Source of the DNA: Microtetraspora sp. NBRC 16547
Lineage (GTDB): Bacteria; Actinomycetota; Actinomycetes; Streptosporangiales; Streptosporangiaceae
Length of the DNA stretch: 64,000 nt
Reading direction: 5' to 3'
Assembly: GCF_030268965.1 (NCBI RefSeq)
Contig: NZ_BSSE01000024.1
Location: forward strand, 1-64,000
The notes beneath the pieces were generated by a model. The model did not search any database. It was given only the letters and a program-made list of their open reading frames with translations, and was not told the DNA's origin. Made by a program: the position numbers and the translations under genes. Of this stretch, positions 16,734 to 24,180 are shown one piece after another; position 1 is the stretch's first letter, and each line of letters begins with the position of its first letter.

Positions 16734-16759
16734 ATTATCGGCTGGTGCGCGTCGCCGTG

Positions 16760-17212
16760 ATGGAAACCGAAACCGGATATCCGCCAAGGTCACAGCGTGG
16801 TCCACAGGTCTACAGCCTCCACGCGCATTCGGTCTTCCCCACCACGTACCGGCGTGGTGTGTTCACGGGCGAACTCCTGTCACGCTGCGAGGAGATCATG
16901 ATCGAGGTGTGCGACAGTTTCGGAGCGGAGCTGCGCGAGTTCAACGGCGACAGCGACCACGTGCATCTACTGGTGTTCTACACGCCCAAGGTGGCCCTGT
17001 CCGCCCTGGTCAACTCCCTCAAGGGCGTCTCGGCACGCCTGCTGCGCAAGGAGTTCCCCAGCCACGTCCGCAAGTATCTGTGGGGCGGGCACTTCTGGCC
17101 TCCGTCCTACTTCGCCGCCTTCTGTGGCGGTGCCCGCCGAGACGGCAGACTCAGTCGGCTGCCGCTGTCGATCATCAGGAAGTACATCGAGAACCAGAAA
17201 CGCCCGGACTAG
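16760..17212 (+). CDS. tnpA: IS200/IS605 Y1 transposase TnpA
   Basis: About 150 residues from ATG 16760 (GTG 16745 also possible). The HUH motif is DHVHLLV and the catalytic Tyr lies in SIIRKYIENQ near the C-terminus, as in Y1 single-strand transposases. SLHAHSVFPTTYRRGVF and the helix ending GVSARLLRKEF fit the family, and the length is normal. It excises and inserts the element as single-stranded DNA. Its start faces that of tnpB with fewer than 30 bp between. It appears intact. Confidence 0.93.
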   Translation: METETGYPPRSQRGPQVYSLHAHSVFPTTYRRGVFTGELLSRCEEIMIEVCDSFGAELREFNGDSDHVHLLVFYTPKVALSALVNSLKGVSARLLRKEFPSHVRKYLWGGHFWPPSYFAAFCGGARRDGRLSRLPLSIIRKYIENQKRPD

Positions 17213-17242
17213 CGTCCTGGCGGGGAGAGGGAAGCGATTCCT

Positions 17243-17262
17243 CCCGGGCGTGAACGCCCGGG
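17243..17262. repeat. IS605 left-end hairpin
   Basis: An 8-bp perfect stem CCCGGGCG / CGCCCGGG with a TGAA loop, 30 bp past the tnpA stop. The loop is the same as in the right-end hairpin. Such hairpins are the binding sites of TnpA. Confidence 0.8.
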
Positions 17263-17290
17263 GTTCCTCGCTAAATCACGCTGAATCGTC

Positions 17291-17588
17291 GGCTCGACGC
17301 GCGGGCGGCCGCGCGACACGTCGCGCTTCGCGGTGGCTTTTTTCGGAAGACGTCGCGCACATGTTCGAGGGAGCGCTACAGTCATGGGCATCGGATCGAA
17401 CAAGGGTTCGGTCGCCGACTCTGCAGGTGAGGTGTGCCATGGCGTTGCTCGCGGCACCGATGGCGTCCCGGGAGCGGACGTCGGCCACCTCTGGGCGATG
17501 TGTCCCGCTCCGGCCCGGAGCGACACGCCGTAGCGCTTTCTACGGAAATCTACGACGGCCGCTATATCCGGTAATAAAGTCCGAGAGC
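17291..17588. other. Gene-free stretch between IS605 and the AAA ATPase
   Basis: No supported protein. A T-run at 17338-17343 follows a GC-rich, imperfectly paired stretch and may be a weak plus-strand terminator. At 17529-17546 a small hairpin (CCGTAG / CTACGG) shares the CTTTCTACGG word with the large hairpin beyond the ATPase gene at 18788-18831. Confidence 0.4.
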
Positions 17589-18770
17589 GTGGACCCCGTG
17601 CGCAATCCCTACGCCCCCGGTGCGGGGCAGCGCCCACCGGAGCTCGCCGGGCGCGATCGTGAGCTGCAGCAGTTCGAGGTCGTGCTGGAGCGGGTGGCCC
17701 GCGGCCGTCCGGAGCGGAGCATGGTGCTCACCGGGCTTCGGGGCGTCGGCAAGACCGTCCTGCTCAACACCTTCAAGTCGATGGCCATGCAGCGGCTGTG
17801 GGGCACCGGCAAGATCGAGGCCCGGCCGGACCAGTCGATCCGCCGCCCGGTCGCCGCCGCGCTGCACATGGCGATACGCGAGCTCGCCCCCCGTCACCGC
17901 GCTCCCGACCGCATCGAGATGTTCCTCGGCGTGCTGAAGGCCTTCGCGATGCGCGACCCGGCCGCCGCCAAGGGGACCTCCCACTGGTCGCCGGGCATCG
18001 ACGTCCCCGCGTCGCGCGGCCGGGCCGACTCCGGCGACCTGGAGATCGACCTGACCGAGCTGTTCGTCGACGCCGCCGGTGTCGCGACCGACCTCGGTGT
18101 CGGCATCGCGCTGTTCATCGACGAGATGCAGGACGTGCCGGCATCCGACATCTCCGCGCTCTGCGCCGCGTGTCATGAGCTGTCGCAGAACGGCGGGCCG
18201 CTGATCGTGGTCGGGGCCGGGCTGCCGCACCTGCCCGGGGTCCTGTCCGCGAGCAAGAGCTACTCCGAGCGGCTGTTCCGGTACGCGCGGATTGACCGCC
18301 TGGACCGGGACGCCGCCGACCTCGCGCTCATCGCTCCCGCCGGGCGTGAGGACGTCGAGTTCACCGACGAGGCGCTCGACGCCCTCTACGAGGCGGCCGA
18401 CGGCTATCCCTACTTCGTCCAGGCGTACGGCAAGGTCGCCTGGGATCTCGCCCCGCGAAGCCCGATCACGGCCGACGACATCAAGGTGTCGGCGCCCGAG
18501 GCCGAGGAGGAGCTCGCCGTCGGGTTCTTCGGCAGCAGGTACGAGCGCGCCACCCCGGCCGAGCGCGACTACATGCACGCGATGGCCCAGCTCGGCGATG
18601 ACCCGGTGCCCACGGCCGACGTCGCCGACCTGCTCGGACGTAAGCCGTCGAGCCTCTCGCCAGCTCGCGACAACCTCATCAAGAAGGGTCTGATCTACAG
18701 CGCGGAGCGCGGTGTGATCGCCTTCACCGTCCCCCATTTCGGGAGGTTCCTGCGTGCGCAACCGCTGTAG
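17589..18770 (+). CDS. AAA ATPase, ORC/MSP-like ATP-binding protein
   Basis: 393 residues from GTG 17589 (GTG 17598 is an alternative). Residues about 15-60 hold LAGRDRELQQFEVVLERV and the Walker A motif GLRGVGKT. Walker B is IALFIDEMQD, and a sensor-like GAGLPHLPG follows. The C-terminal part has a winged-helix look (VPTADVADLLGRKPSSLSPA, then LIKKGLIYSAERGVIAFTVPHFGRFL). This build is that of archaeal-type ORC-like or Orc1-fold ATPases, frequent in actinobacteria without known targets. It is isolated and flanked by inverted repeats on both sides. DNA binding is likely; the function is unknown. Confidence 0.85.
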   Translation: MDPVRNPYAPGAGQRPPELAGRDRELQQFEVVLERVARGRPERSMVLTGLRGVGKTVLLNTFKSMAMQRLWGTGKIEARPDQSIRRPVAAALHMAIRELAPRHRAPDRIEMFLGVLKAFAMRDPAAAKGTSHWSPGIDVPASRGRADSGDLEIDLTELFVDAAGVATDLGVGIALFIDEMQDVPASDISALCAACHELSQNGGPLIVVGAGLPHLPGVLSASKSYSERLFRYARIDRLDRDAADLALIAPAGREDVEFTDEALDALYEAADGYPYFVQAYGKVAWDLAPRSPITADDIKVSAPEAEEELAVGFFGSRYERATPAERDYMHAMAQLGDDPVPTADVADLLGRKPSSLSPARDNLIKKGLIYSAERGVIAFTVPHFGRFLRAQPL

Positions 18771-18787
18771 CGACCCCCGCCATTGAC

Positions 18788-18831
18788 CTCTCTACGGCTT
18801 TCTAGTGGGGAAGCTAGAGAGCCGTAGAGAG
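18788..18831. terminator. Long inverted repeat after AAA ATPase
   Basis: 18-bp arms (18788-18805 and 18814-18831) with one mismatch around an 8-nt loop TGGGGAAG; the arms begin CTCTCTACGG. It starts 18 bp after the ATPase stop, between two convergent genes. It has no U-run. It most likely ends transcription from either side. Confidence 0.5.
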
Positions 18832-18854
18832 CTGAATTCACCTGCCCGCATTCG

Positions 18855-18900
18855 GGAATCTATGGCTGTCTAGCCTCAGGCCGATACAGCGATAGATTCC
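18855..18900 (-). terminator. Second inverted repeat spanning the MauE-like stop codon
   Basis: 15-bp arms (18855-18869 and 18886-18900, one mismatch) enclose the last codons and the stop at 18876-18878 of the minus-strand MauE-like gene. The arms share the TCTAYGGCTNTCTAG word with the 18788-18831 repeat. Confidence 0.45.
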
Positions 18901-19694
18901 TGTAGCGGCTCGACCGGGTTGCCGTCCTGCCCGACCACCGCCACCCTGACGGCGGGCCGCCGCCCGCTCAGATAGACCGCGAAGACCACCTCGGTTCCTC
19001 CCCGGCCGGGGAAGACGAAGAACCGCCAGCACAGCTCCCGCCACGAGTCGTGCGGCTCGTCCGACTCCAGCTCTCCGGCGTGGGCGCGCCATGCCGTACT
19101 GGCTCGGAGCCGGGACAGCGCGTGGTCGGCGGGCATGGGCCGCTGCTCGCACGGAGCCCGGTGGCGCAGCCGGGAGAAGGTCTCCTCGATCTCCGGCGAG
19201 AGTGACAGCAGCAGCGCGAGGCCGCCCGCGGCCCAGGCCGCGGCCGTCCAGGACGCTCCCGACAGGACGTCGGCCGGACCGACGTCCGCCATCGCCACCA
19301 CGACCGCCATCGCGGTCAGCACCGCCGCCCGCGCGACGGACCGCAGGCCGACCGGGGCGGAGCTCACCTCGCCGAAACAGCCGCATCCCACATCGGGACG
19401 GCGCCGCCGCAGGTCCCACAACACGTACGTCGACATCGTGAAGAACACGGCGGTGAGCCAGCGGGCGACGGCGAGGTTCGCGGCGAGCTGGCCGGCGACC
19501 AGCGCGAACTCGCCCAGGGCACCGGCGAGCATGGCGGCTCTCCTGAAGCGCTCCGGAATCAGGACAGCGGGGCCGAGCCGGCTCAGCGCCCCCTGCCCGG
19601 CGTCCTCGCCGGCGGTGATCAATTTGGCGACGCCGCCCGTGGTCAGGAGCAGCGTCAGGATGGGCAGGGCGGCCACCGCCGCGGTCACCAGCAC
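18876..19694 (-). CDS. MauE/DoxX-like membrane protein
   Basis: 272 residues from GTG 19694. Four hydrophobic helices in the first 170 residues follow the MauE layout: ILTLLLTTGGVAKLI, EFALVAGQLAANLAVARWLTA, then VGCGCFGE at about 103-109, the conserved Cys pair of the family, and further helices. The C-terminal 100 residues are soluble and unique (PCEQRPMPADHAL; RRPAVRVAVVGQDGNPV). MauE helps mature the disulfide-rich methylamine dehydrogenase light chain. No mau structural genes are here. Instead the gene follows, 3 bp after its stop, a Cys-rich protein, its probable partner. Confidence 0.85.
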   Translation of the reverse strand: MLVTAAVAALPILTLLLTTGGVAKLITAGEDAGQGALSRLGPAVLIPERFRRAAMLAGALGEFALVAGQLAANLAVARWLTAVFFTMSTYVLWDLRRRRPDVGCGCFGEVSSAPVGLRSVARAAVLTAMAVVVAMADVGPADVLSGASWTAAAWAAGGLALLLSLSPEIEETFSRLRHRAPCEQRPMPADHALSRLRASTAWRAHAGELESDEPHDSWRELCWRFFVFPGRGGTEVVFAVYLSGRRPAVRVAVVGQDGNPVEPLQESIAVSA

Positions 19695-19697
19695 ACT

Positions 19698-20636
19698 TCA
19701 CCCCAATCCGACCTGGGCGTTGAAACAGCCCTTGGTCAGGTCGCCACCGAGTCGCACGTACGAGACCGCGGACAGCTCGACGATCCTGCCGCGCGGCGAA
19801 GTGTCACAGTCGACGCAGCGGTCGCAGAAACGGCCGGCCATGCAGCCGCACCCCACGATCGGCACGGTCCCCGACCGCTGGGCGCAGACATTGCGCACGA
19901 AGAGCATCGATCCCAGCGAGAGGTACGGCAGGCGGGCGCACGAGACCACGCCCTCGTCGCACCCGGTGTCGGAGCTCTCCAGCATCGGATAGGCCGCGCC
20001 GTGGTCCGCGTAGTCCGACCACACGGCCGTCCCGGAGATCTTCGCCTGCGTCCCACCGAACGCCGGTGGCGGCGGAGGAACCGCTCTCCCTCGGTGCGGC
20101 GGCTGCGACGTGGCGGGGACCTGGGCCAGGGCGGCGCCGTCCTGCATCGTGCCGATGGCGTCGAAGAGGTAGCCGGGTTCCAGTTTCGGATGCCGTACCC
20201 GGATCCGGCCGGTCGAGCGGTAGGGGATCACGACCGAGCGTCGCCCCCGGTGAGGTCCGCTGTCGATCTCGACGGTGAGGTCGCGCCGGCCGCGGACGTC
20301 GAGAATGATCCCGGTCATCCGGGTCATGTCCGCCCACACGCAGTCCGCGACCCGGCCCGCGCGCGTCCTGATGATCACACGGGAGCCGATGGGCAGTCTT
20401 GTCGGAGGGACGGGGCCGGCGCGCCAGGCGGTCGCCCATGGGGCGATGACGAGGCGTTCCTCCTGTCCGTCGTCGTTCTCGATGATCAGGAGGTGGGTGG
20501 TGGCGTCGAGGATCTGGCCGCTCACGGCGTCGATCGCCGTGCCGTCGTCGTCCTCGGCCGGTCGGGGCGCCTGCGGGGCGCGGCCCAGGGCGGCCGCGGA
20601 CAGCAGGTGCCGGCGCTCGACCCGCGCGTGCGGCAT
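19698..20636 (-). CDS. Cysteine-rich protein with Tat-like leader, partner of MauE-like protein
   Basis: About 312 residues from ATG 20636 (GTG 20648 possible). The N-terminus ERRHLLSAAALG resembles a short twin-arginine leader, though the hydrophobic stretch is brief. The middle is beta-rich (LLIIENDDGQEERLVIAPW; RIRVRHPKLEPGYLFDAIG). The last 100 residues carry nine of about ten cysteines, including VGCGCMAGRFCDRCVDCD and KGCFNAQVGLG. That pattern suggests disulfides or a metal/cofactor site. Linkage to a MauE-type thiol-handling protein points to an exported, oxidatively matured protein. I do not recognise the family. It shows no visible similarity to methylamine dehydrogenase light chain. 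Confidence 0.75.
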   Translation of the reverse strand: MPHARVERRHLLSAAALGRAPQAPRPAEDDDGTAIDAVSGQILDATTHLLIIENDDGQEERLVIAPWATAWRAGPVPPTRLPIGSRVIIRTRAGRVADCVWADMTRMTGIILDVRGRRDLTVEIDSGPHRGRRSVVIPYRSTGRIRVRHPKLEPGYLFDAIGTMQDGAALAQVPATSQPPHRGRAVPPPPPAFGGTQAKISGTAVWSDYADHGAAYPMLESSDTGCDEGVVSCARLPYLSLGSMLFVRNVCAQRSGTVPIVGCGCMAGRFCDRCVDCDTSPRGRIVELSAVSYVRLGGDLTKGCFNAQVGLG

Positions 20637-20938
20637 CGGTACTCTCACCCGTCCAGCGTCACATGCCGCCGATGACCGATAGGGACGCATTCGGGGCCGA
20701 TGAGGGGTTCGGGAGCAATATTCCCCCACTTGGTGGAAGCTGTTGTCTCCCGATCTGGTGAACCCGGGTGCGTGGCGGCCGATCCGCGGCCATGAGAGCC
20801 ATGTCGATCCGCCACCGATCTGCCGTCTCTTTGCACTTGACGGTACGAAACCTGGATGACGGTTCAGCCGGATCGCGGGTCCCAACTGCGATTCTGGCGA
20901 CGAAGCAGCCTCTCCACGGCCGGACCGGTGATCGTTTT

Positions 20939-21427
20939 ATGGGGAATCATGAGGAGTTCCGCGAGTACGTCATGACGCGCGGGCCGGCACTCCTGCGTGC
21001 CGCCCATCAGCTCACCGGGAACCCCTCAGACGCCGAAGACCTGCTTCAGGCCGCGCTGGCCAAGACCTATGTCGCCTGGGACCGGATCCAGGACCGCGCC
21101 TCCCTCGACGGGTACGTGCGCCGGGCCATGGTCAACATCAACATCTCGTGGTGGCGGCGGCGCAAGCTCCAGGAGTTCCCCTCCGAGGAGCTCCCCGAGG
21201 TCCCCTTCCAGCAGGACTCGCGGCATCATCACGAGGAGCTGGAACGGGCGCTCGAACGGCTCCCGGTGCGGCAGCGGACCGCGATCGTCCTGCGCTACTA
21301 CGAGGACATGACGGAGCTCGAGATCGCCAAGGCCCTCGGCATCAGCGTCGGAACGGTCAAGAGCACGGTCTCACGGGGGATGGCCAAGCTTCGCGGGGAC
21401 ATGGCGGTCCAGCCCTCCTTGAACTGA
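20939..21427 (+). CDS. SigE-family ECF RNA polymerase sigma factor
   Basis: 162 residues. Region 2 includes FREYVMTRGPALLRAAHQLTG, then DAEDLLQAALAKTYVAWDRI. Region 4 includes ERLPVRQRTAIVLRYYEDMTE and the HTH EIAKALGISVGTVKSTVSRGM. This is the SigE-like ECF subgroup abundant in actinobacteria. The start chosen at 20939 (MGNHEEFREY) gives the usual length, although no clear ribosome site precedes it. No anti-sigma gene follows. The next gene is a convergent MarR regulator ending 14 bp away. Confidence 0.9.
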   Translation: MGNHEEFREYVMTRGPALLRAAHQLTGNPSDAEDLLQAALAKTYVAWDRIQDRASLDGYVRRAMVNINISWWRRRKLQEFPSEELPEVPFQQDSRHHHEELERALERLPVRQRTAIVLRYYEDMTELEIAKALGISVGTVKSTVSRGMAKLRGDMAVQPSLN

Positions 21428-21440
21428 CCACTCCTCCGGA

Positions 21441-21923
21441 TCACTCGGTCTTGGCGGGCTCCGTGACCCCCGCCGTGGCGCAGGGCCGTACGACGTCGCG
21501 GATGAGGCGGAGCGTGGTCAGGAAGTCGGTGAGCTGCCCGGGGGTCAGCAGACCGGTGAACCACCTCTCGATGTCGTCGAGGTGCTGGGGCAGCACGCTG
21601 AGCAGCCGGTCCCTGCCCTCGTCAGTGAGGACGGCGTACGACGCGCGACGGTCGTGGTGGCAGGCCCGGCGGGTCACCAGGTTCTCGCGCTCCAGCCGGT
21701 CGACGACGCGGGTGATCCCGCTGGTGGAGAGCGACGTCTGTGCCGCCAGGTCGCTCATGCGCAGGCCGTGCTCGGGGGAGCGGGCGAGCCTGATCAGCGT
21801 CTCGAAGTCGACGTCGGACAGCCCTGCGCCCGAGAGCGCGGGACTTATCTTTCCGGAGATCCCCGACATGACCTCGGCGAGCAGGCCCATCGCGGTAAGC
21901 CGGGGATCGTCAAATGGGCTCAT
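21441..21923 (-). CDS. MarR-family transcriptional regulator
   Basis: 160 residues with a winged helix-turn-helix: DFETLIRLARSPEHGLRMSDLAAQ, recognition helix TSLSTSGITRVVDRLERENLV, wing TRRACHHDRRASYAVLT, and dimerising helices at both ends. It is divergent from the YceI gene. The 99-bp gap contains a perfect 10-bp palindrome inside a sigma70-type promoter, so it likely represses the YceI gene and perhaps itself. The ligand is unknown. Confidence 0.92.
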   Translation of the reverse strand: MSPFDDPRLTAMGLLAEVMSGISGKISPALSGAGLSDVDFETLIRLARSPEHGLRMSDLAAQTSLSTSGITRVVDRLERENLVTRRACHHDRRASYAVLTDEGRDRLLSVLPQHLDDIERWFTGLLTPGQLTDFLTTLRLIRDVVRPCATAGVTEPAKTE

Positions 21924-21946
21924 AGGCCGAGTCTAGCGCGTCTTAT

Positions 21947-21976
21947 TTGACATGGGGAATATTCCTCCTGTAGACA
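21947..21976 (+). promoter_or_regulatory. YceI promoter with embedded palindrome (candidate MarR operator)
   Basis: TTGACA (21947-21952) and TAGACA (21971-21976) are spaced by 18 bp. The spacer contains the perfect palindrome GGAATATTCC at 21956-21965. A repressor bound there would block RNA polymerase. The MarR gene is immediately divergent, which makes it the obvious candidate. Confidence 0.55.
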
Positions 21977-22022
21977 GTTGCTTGCTCAGACATCCACACG
22001 GCAAGTACATCGGGAGGCCAGC

Positions 22023-22586
22023 ATGAGCATCCGTGAGTGGGAAGGCATCAAGATTCCGACCGCCGGGACATTCGCCCTGGACGTCGCGCACACGCGTGTC
22101 GGTTTCGTCGTCAAGCACATGATGGTCAGCAAGGTTCGCGGCAACTTCGCCGAGTTCGAGGGCAAGATCGTCATCGCGGAGAGCCCGCTGGAGTCGGGTG
22201 TCGAGGCCGTGCTCAAGACCGCCAGCATCCACACCGGTGTCGGCGACCGCGACAACCACCTCCGCAGCGACGACTTCCTGTCCGCCGAGAAGTTCCCGGA
22301 GATCACCTTCCGGAGCAGCCGGGTGGCCGAGCACTCGGGCGACGAGTTCGTCCTCGTCGGCGACCTCACGATCCGCGACGTCACCAAGGAGGTCGAGCTC
22401 AAGGTCGAGTTCGGCGGCGCCGCGCAGAACCCCTGGGGCCAGGAGATCTTCGGCTTCAGCGCCGAGACCGAGATCGACCGCGAGGACTTCGGCCTGACCT
22501 ACAACCAGGCCCTGGAGACCGGTGGCGTTCTGGTCGGCAAGAAGGTCAAGATTGAGATCGAGGGCGAAGCCGTACGGCAGGCCTGA
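22023..22586 (+). CDS. YceI-family lipid-binding protein
   Basis: A 187-residue protein without a signal peptide, starting at ATG 22023 behind GGGAGG. It is a YceI lipocalin-like barrel: TFALDVAHTRVGFVVKHMMVSKVRGNF at the start, then TASIHTGVGDRDNHLRSDDFL, FPEITFRSS, a strand reading LVGDLTIRDVTKEV, and FGLTYNQALETGGVLVGKKV near the end. Family members bind polyisoprenoid-type lipids and respond to stress. It is probably controlled by the divergent MarR protein and ends at a 21-bp hairpin terminator. Confidence 0.92.
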   Translation: MSIREWEGIKIPTAGTFALDVAHTRVGFVVKHMMVSKVRGNFAEFEGKIVIAESPLESGVEAVLKTASIHTGVGDRDNHLRSDDFLSAEKFPEITFRSSRVAEHSGDEFVLVGDLTIRDVTKEVELKVEFGGAAQNPWGQEIFGFSAETEIDREDFGLTYNQALETGGVLVGKKVKIEIEGEAVRQA

Positions 22587-22604
22587 GCGAGGTTCCCCAG
22601 TCTT

Positions 22605-22647
22605 ACACACAGCCCTTATCCACAGCCTGTGGACAAGGGCTGTGTGT
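22605..22647 (+). terminator. Terminator hairpin after YceI gene
   Basis: 21-bp arms (22605-22625 and 22627-22647) with a single mismatch, starting 19 nt after the stop. It lacks a U-run, which is common in this phylum. Confidence 0.65.
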
Positions 22648-22765
22648 TCAGGCCGCGGCCTTGTTGATAAGTGCCCGATCACGTTCAGGGCGGTGGTGTC
22701 GGCCACCTGTCGGCACGTCCGCGTCGCACCGTCGCCTTTCGTGATCGATCAAGGCCGGTTTCGCT

Positions 22766-22794
22766 TTGCTGGCTGGCGCAATCGCCGGTACGCT
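22766..22794 (+). promoter_or_regulatory. Promoter of tRNA-Ser
   Basis: TTGCTG and TACGCT are separated by 17 bp, with the -10 element 22 bp before the mature tRNA start at 22817. The rest of 22650-22765 shows no gene. Confidence 0.5.
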
Positions 22795-22816
22795 GTCTTG
22801 AGCCAATCGGCAACCA

Positions 22817-22906
22817 GGAGGCTTCGCCTAGTCAGGTCTATGGCGCCGCACTGCTAATGCGGTTTGGGTTTACCGCCCATCCGGGGTTCAAATCCCCGAG
22901 CCTCCG
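22817..22906 (+). tRNA. tRNA-Ser (anticodon GCT)
   Basis: 90 nt, folding as a class II tRNA: acceptor GGAGGCT pairs with AGCCTCC, anticodon stem-loop around CTGCTAA, a long variable arm, and T-arm GGGGTTCAAATCCCC. The discriminator is G and CCA is not encoded. The anticodon GCT reads AGC/AGT. Integrase remnants begin 90 bp downstream, so this tRNA is the likely attachment site of the accessory region. Confidence 0.95.
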
Positions 22907-22912
22907 CAGGTC

Positions 22913-22949
22913 AGAGCCCCTCTCGCGAATCGAGCGAGAGGGGCTCTTT
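22913..22949 (+). terminator. Rho-independent terminator after tRNA-Ser
   Basis: A 14-bp perfect stem beginning AGAGCCCCTCTCGC, a 7-nt loop, then TTT, 7 nt after the tRNA. Confidence 0.8.
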
Positions 22950-22994
22950 CGATCTTCAAGGGTGCTGTAGTTGCAGTTTTAGTTGCAGTTGCTC

Positions 22995-24000
22995 TCAGGA
23001 TTCGCCCCAGAGGGCGGCGCCTATGCGCTCGCTCGCGTCCTGGATGAGCGCGCCTGCCACGTGTGTGTACCTCTCGGTCGTGGTCACCCGGGCGTGCCCG
23101 AGGATCTCTTGCACGACGCGGATGTGGACGCCCTGCTCAACGAGGAGGGTTCCGGCGGTGTGGCGGGCGTCGTGGAGGCGGGCTTCCCTGACCCCGGCCT
23201 GCCGGAGGAGCGCTTTCCACATCTTGTAGTCCTCGCTGCGCTCCATCGGCCGGCCCCGCCGCGTCGGGAACAGCAGGTCGTGATCTTCCCAGAGGTCCCC
23301 GGCTTCCGCTCGTTCGGCGTCTTGGAGCTTCTTGTGCTCGCGGAGGATGGGCAGCAGCTCGGGCGGGCACTGGAGGGTCAGCCTGCTTCGGCCTTGGCGT
23401 TGCCGAAAGTCGATGCCGCCGCCGGTGCGCTTCAGGCAGTGGTCCGCGTGGCCGGTGCATCCCTTGGGGCATGTCCTCGTCGGGCAGACGTGGCCGCGCC
23501 GCTTGTAGTCCTGTGGACAGTCAGGGTCGTGCCTGTGGGTTTTGCACCGCGGCTTGCACGGCCAGCGGTGCCACTCCTTGCCGCACTCCTGGGGATCGTC
23601 GCAGCCGTGTCGCCAGGGGGACCGCTGCGCCTGGTACCAGGTTCTGATCACACCCGGTGATCGAGATCGACAAAGGACCAGCGGAGACCGAGCGCTTCGC
23701 CCTGCCGGATGCCGAGAGCCAGGGCGACCGACCACCGGGCGGCGTTCCTGCGTGGTTTGGCGGCTTCCAGGATCTTCCGTGCCTCGTTGCGGGTCAGCGG
23801 TGCGAGGTCAGGGTCAGCGGCGACCGGTGCGTCAATCAGAGCGGCGACGTTCCTCGTGACCTTGCCCCGGCGCATGGCGATCTTCAGTGCGCGCGACAGG
23901 ATGCGATGGACTTTGAGGACCGTGCTGGATGAGAGGTCCTGTTCGAGCATCGTGGCGTACGCCTTGTCTAGGTGCTCAGGGGCGAGCCGGTCAAGCGGCG
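22995..24000 (-). pseudogene. Tyrosine integrase, N-terminally truncated and frameshifted (copy A)
   Basis: The fullest of four copies. Reading leftward on the minus strand: core-binding segment (LDRLAPEHLDKAYATMLEQD) to RWSFVDLDHRV in one frame. Then IRTWYQAQRSPW, a Cys-rich insertion (CPTRTCPKGCTGHADHC) and the catalytic block with Arg in LHDARHTAGTLL, His in LGHARVTTTERYTH and Tyr in that same motif, in the next frame. A GTGTGATC at about 23650 in place of an expected GTGCTGATC implies a 1-base deletion. The N-terminal arm domain is replaced by a 39-bp tandem repeat at 24001. It is not expected to give an active enzyme without repair. Confidence 0.88.
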
Positions 24001-24085
24001 GCGCTGCGCGCCGCCTCGCGGCCCTACGCCCGCTCGGCGGCGCTGCGCGCCGCCTCGCGGCCCTACGCCCGCTCGGCGGCCGGGC
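24001..24085. repeat. 39-bp tandem repeat with GC hairpins
   Basis: Two full copies of a 39-bp unit (24001-24039 and 24040-24078) and a partial third. Each contains the hairpin GGCGGCGC-TGC-GCGCCGCC. It sits exactly where integrase copy A loses its N-terminus. Integrase fragment C at 28730 breaks at the same codons (LDRLAPEH) beside a similar GC hairpin. Confidence 0.8.
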
Positions 24086-24180
24086 ATGCGGCCTGGGGGC
24101 CGGTCCCGGCCGCCGGCAGCTCGGGCCGCGGCCGGCACAAGACGGAGCAGGTCCTAGGAGACGCCTGAAGCCACGCACCC

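Larger units (their letters stand above)
15511..17290. mobile_element. IS200/IS605-family insertion sequence
   Basis: The element carries divergent tnpB (minus) and tnpA (plus). Subterminal hairpins with identical TGAA loops lie outside them: 15519-15538 (stem CTCGGCCC) beyond tnpB and 17243-17262 (stem CCCGGGCG) beyond tnpA. The right end starts at 15511; a second copy of the same end at 31349 loses homology at exactly that base. The left end is less certain (about 17265-17290). The 9-mer GCTGAATCG occurs at 15501-15509 and 17280-17288. This family makes no target duplications, so the 9-mer may mark cleavage or target sites, or be chance. Confidence 0.85.

Noticed and set aside
18876-20636. 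Methylamine dehydrogenase operon
   Set aside because: Only a MauE-like protein is present; no heavy or light chain, and the Cys-rich partner does not resemble the light chain.
24001-24085. Integron attC-like site
   Set aside because: No integron integrase or cassette array; the sequence is a simple 39-bp tandem duplication with GC hairpins.
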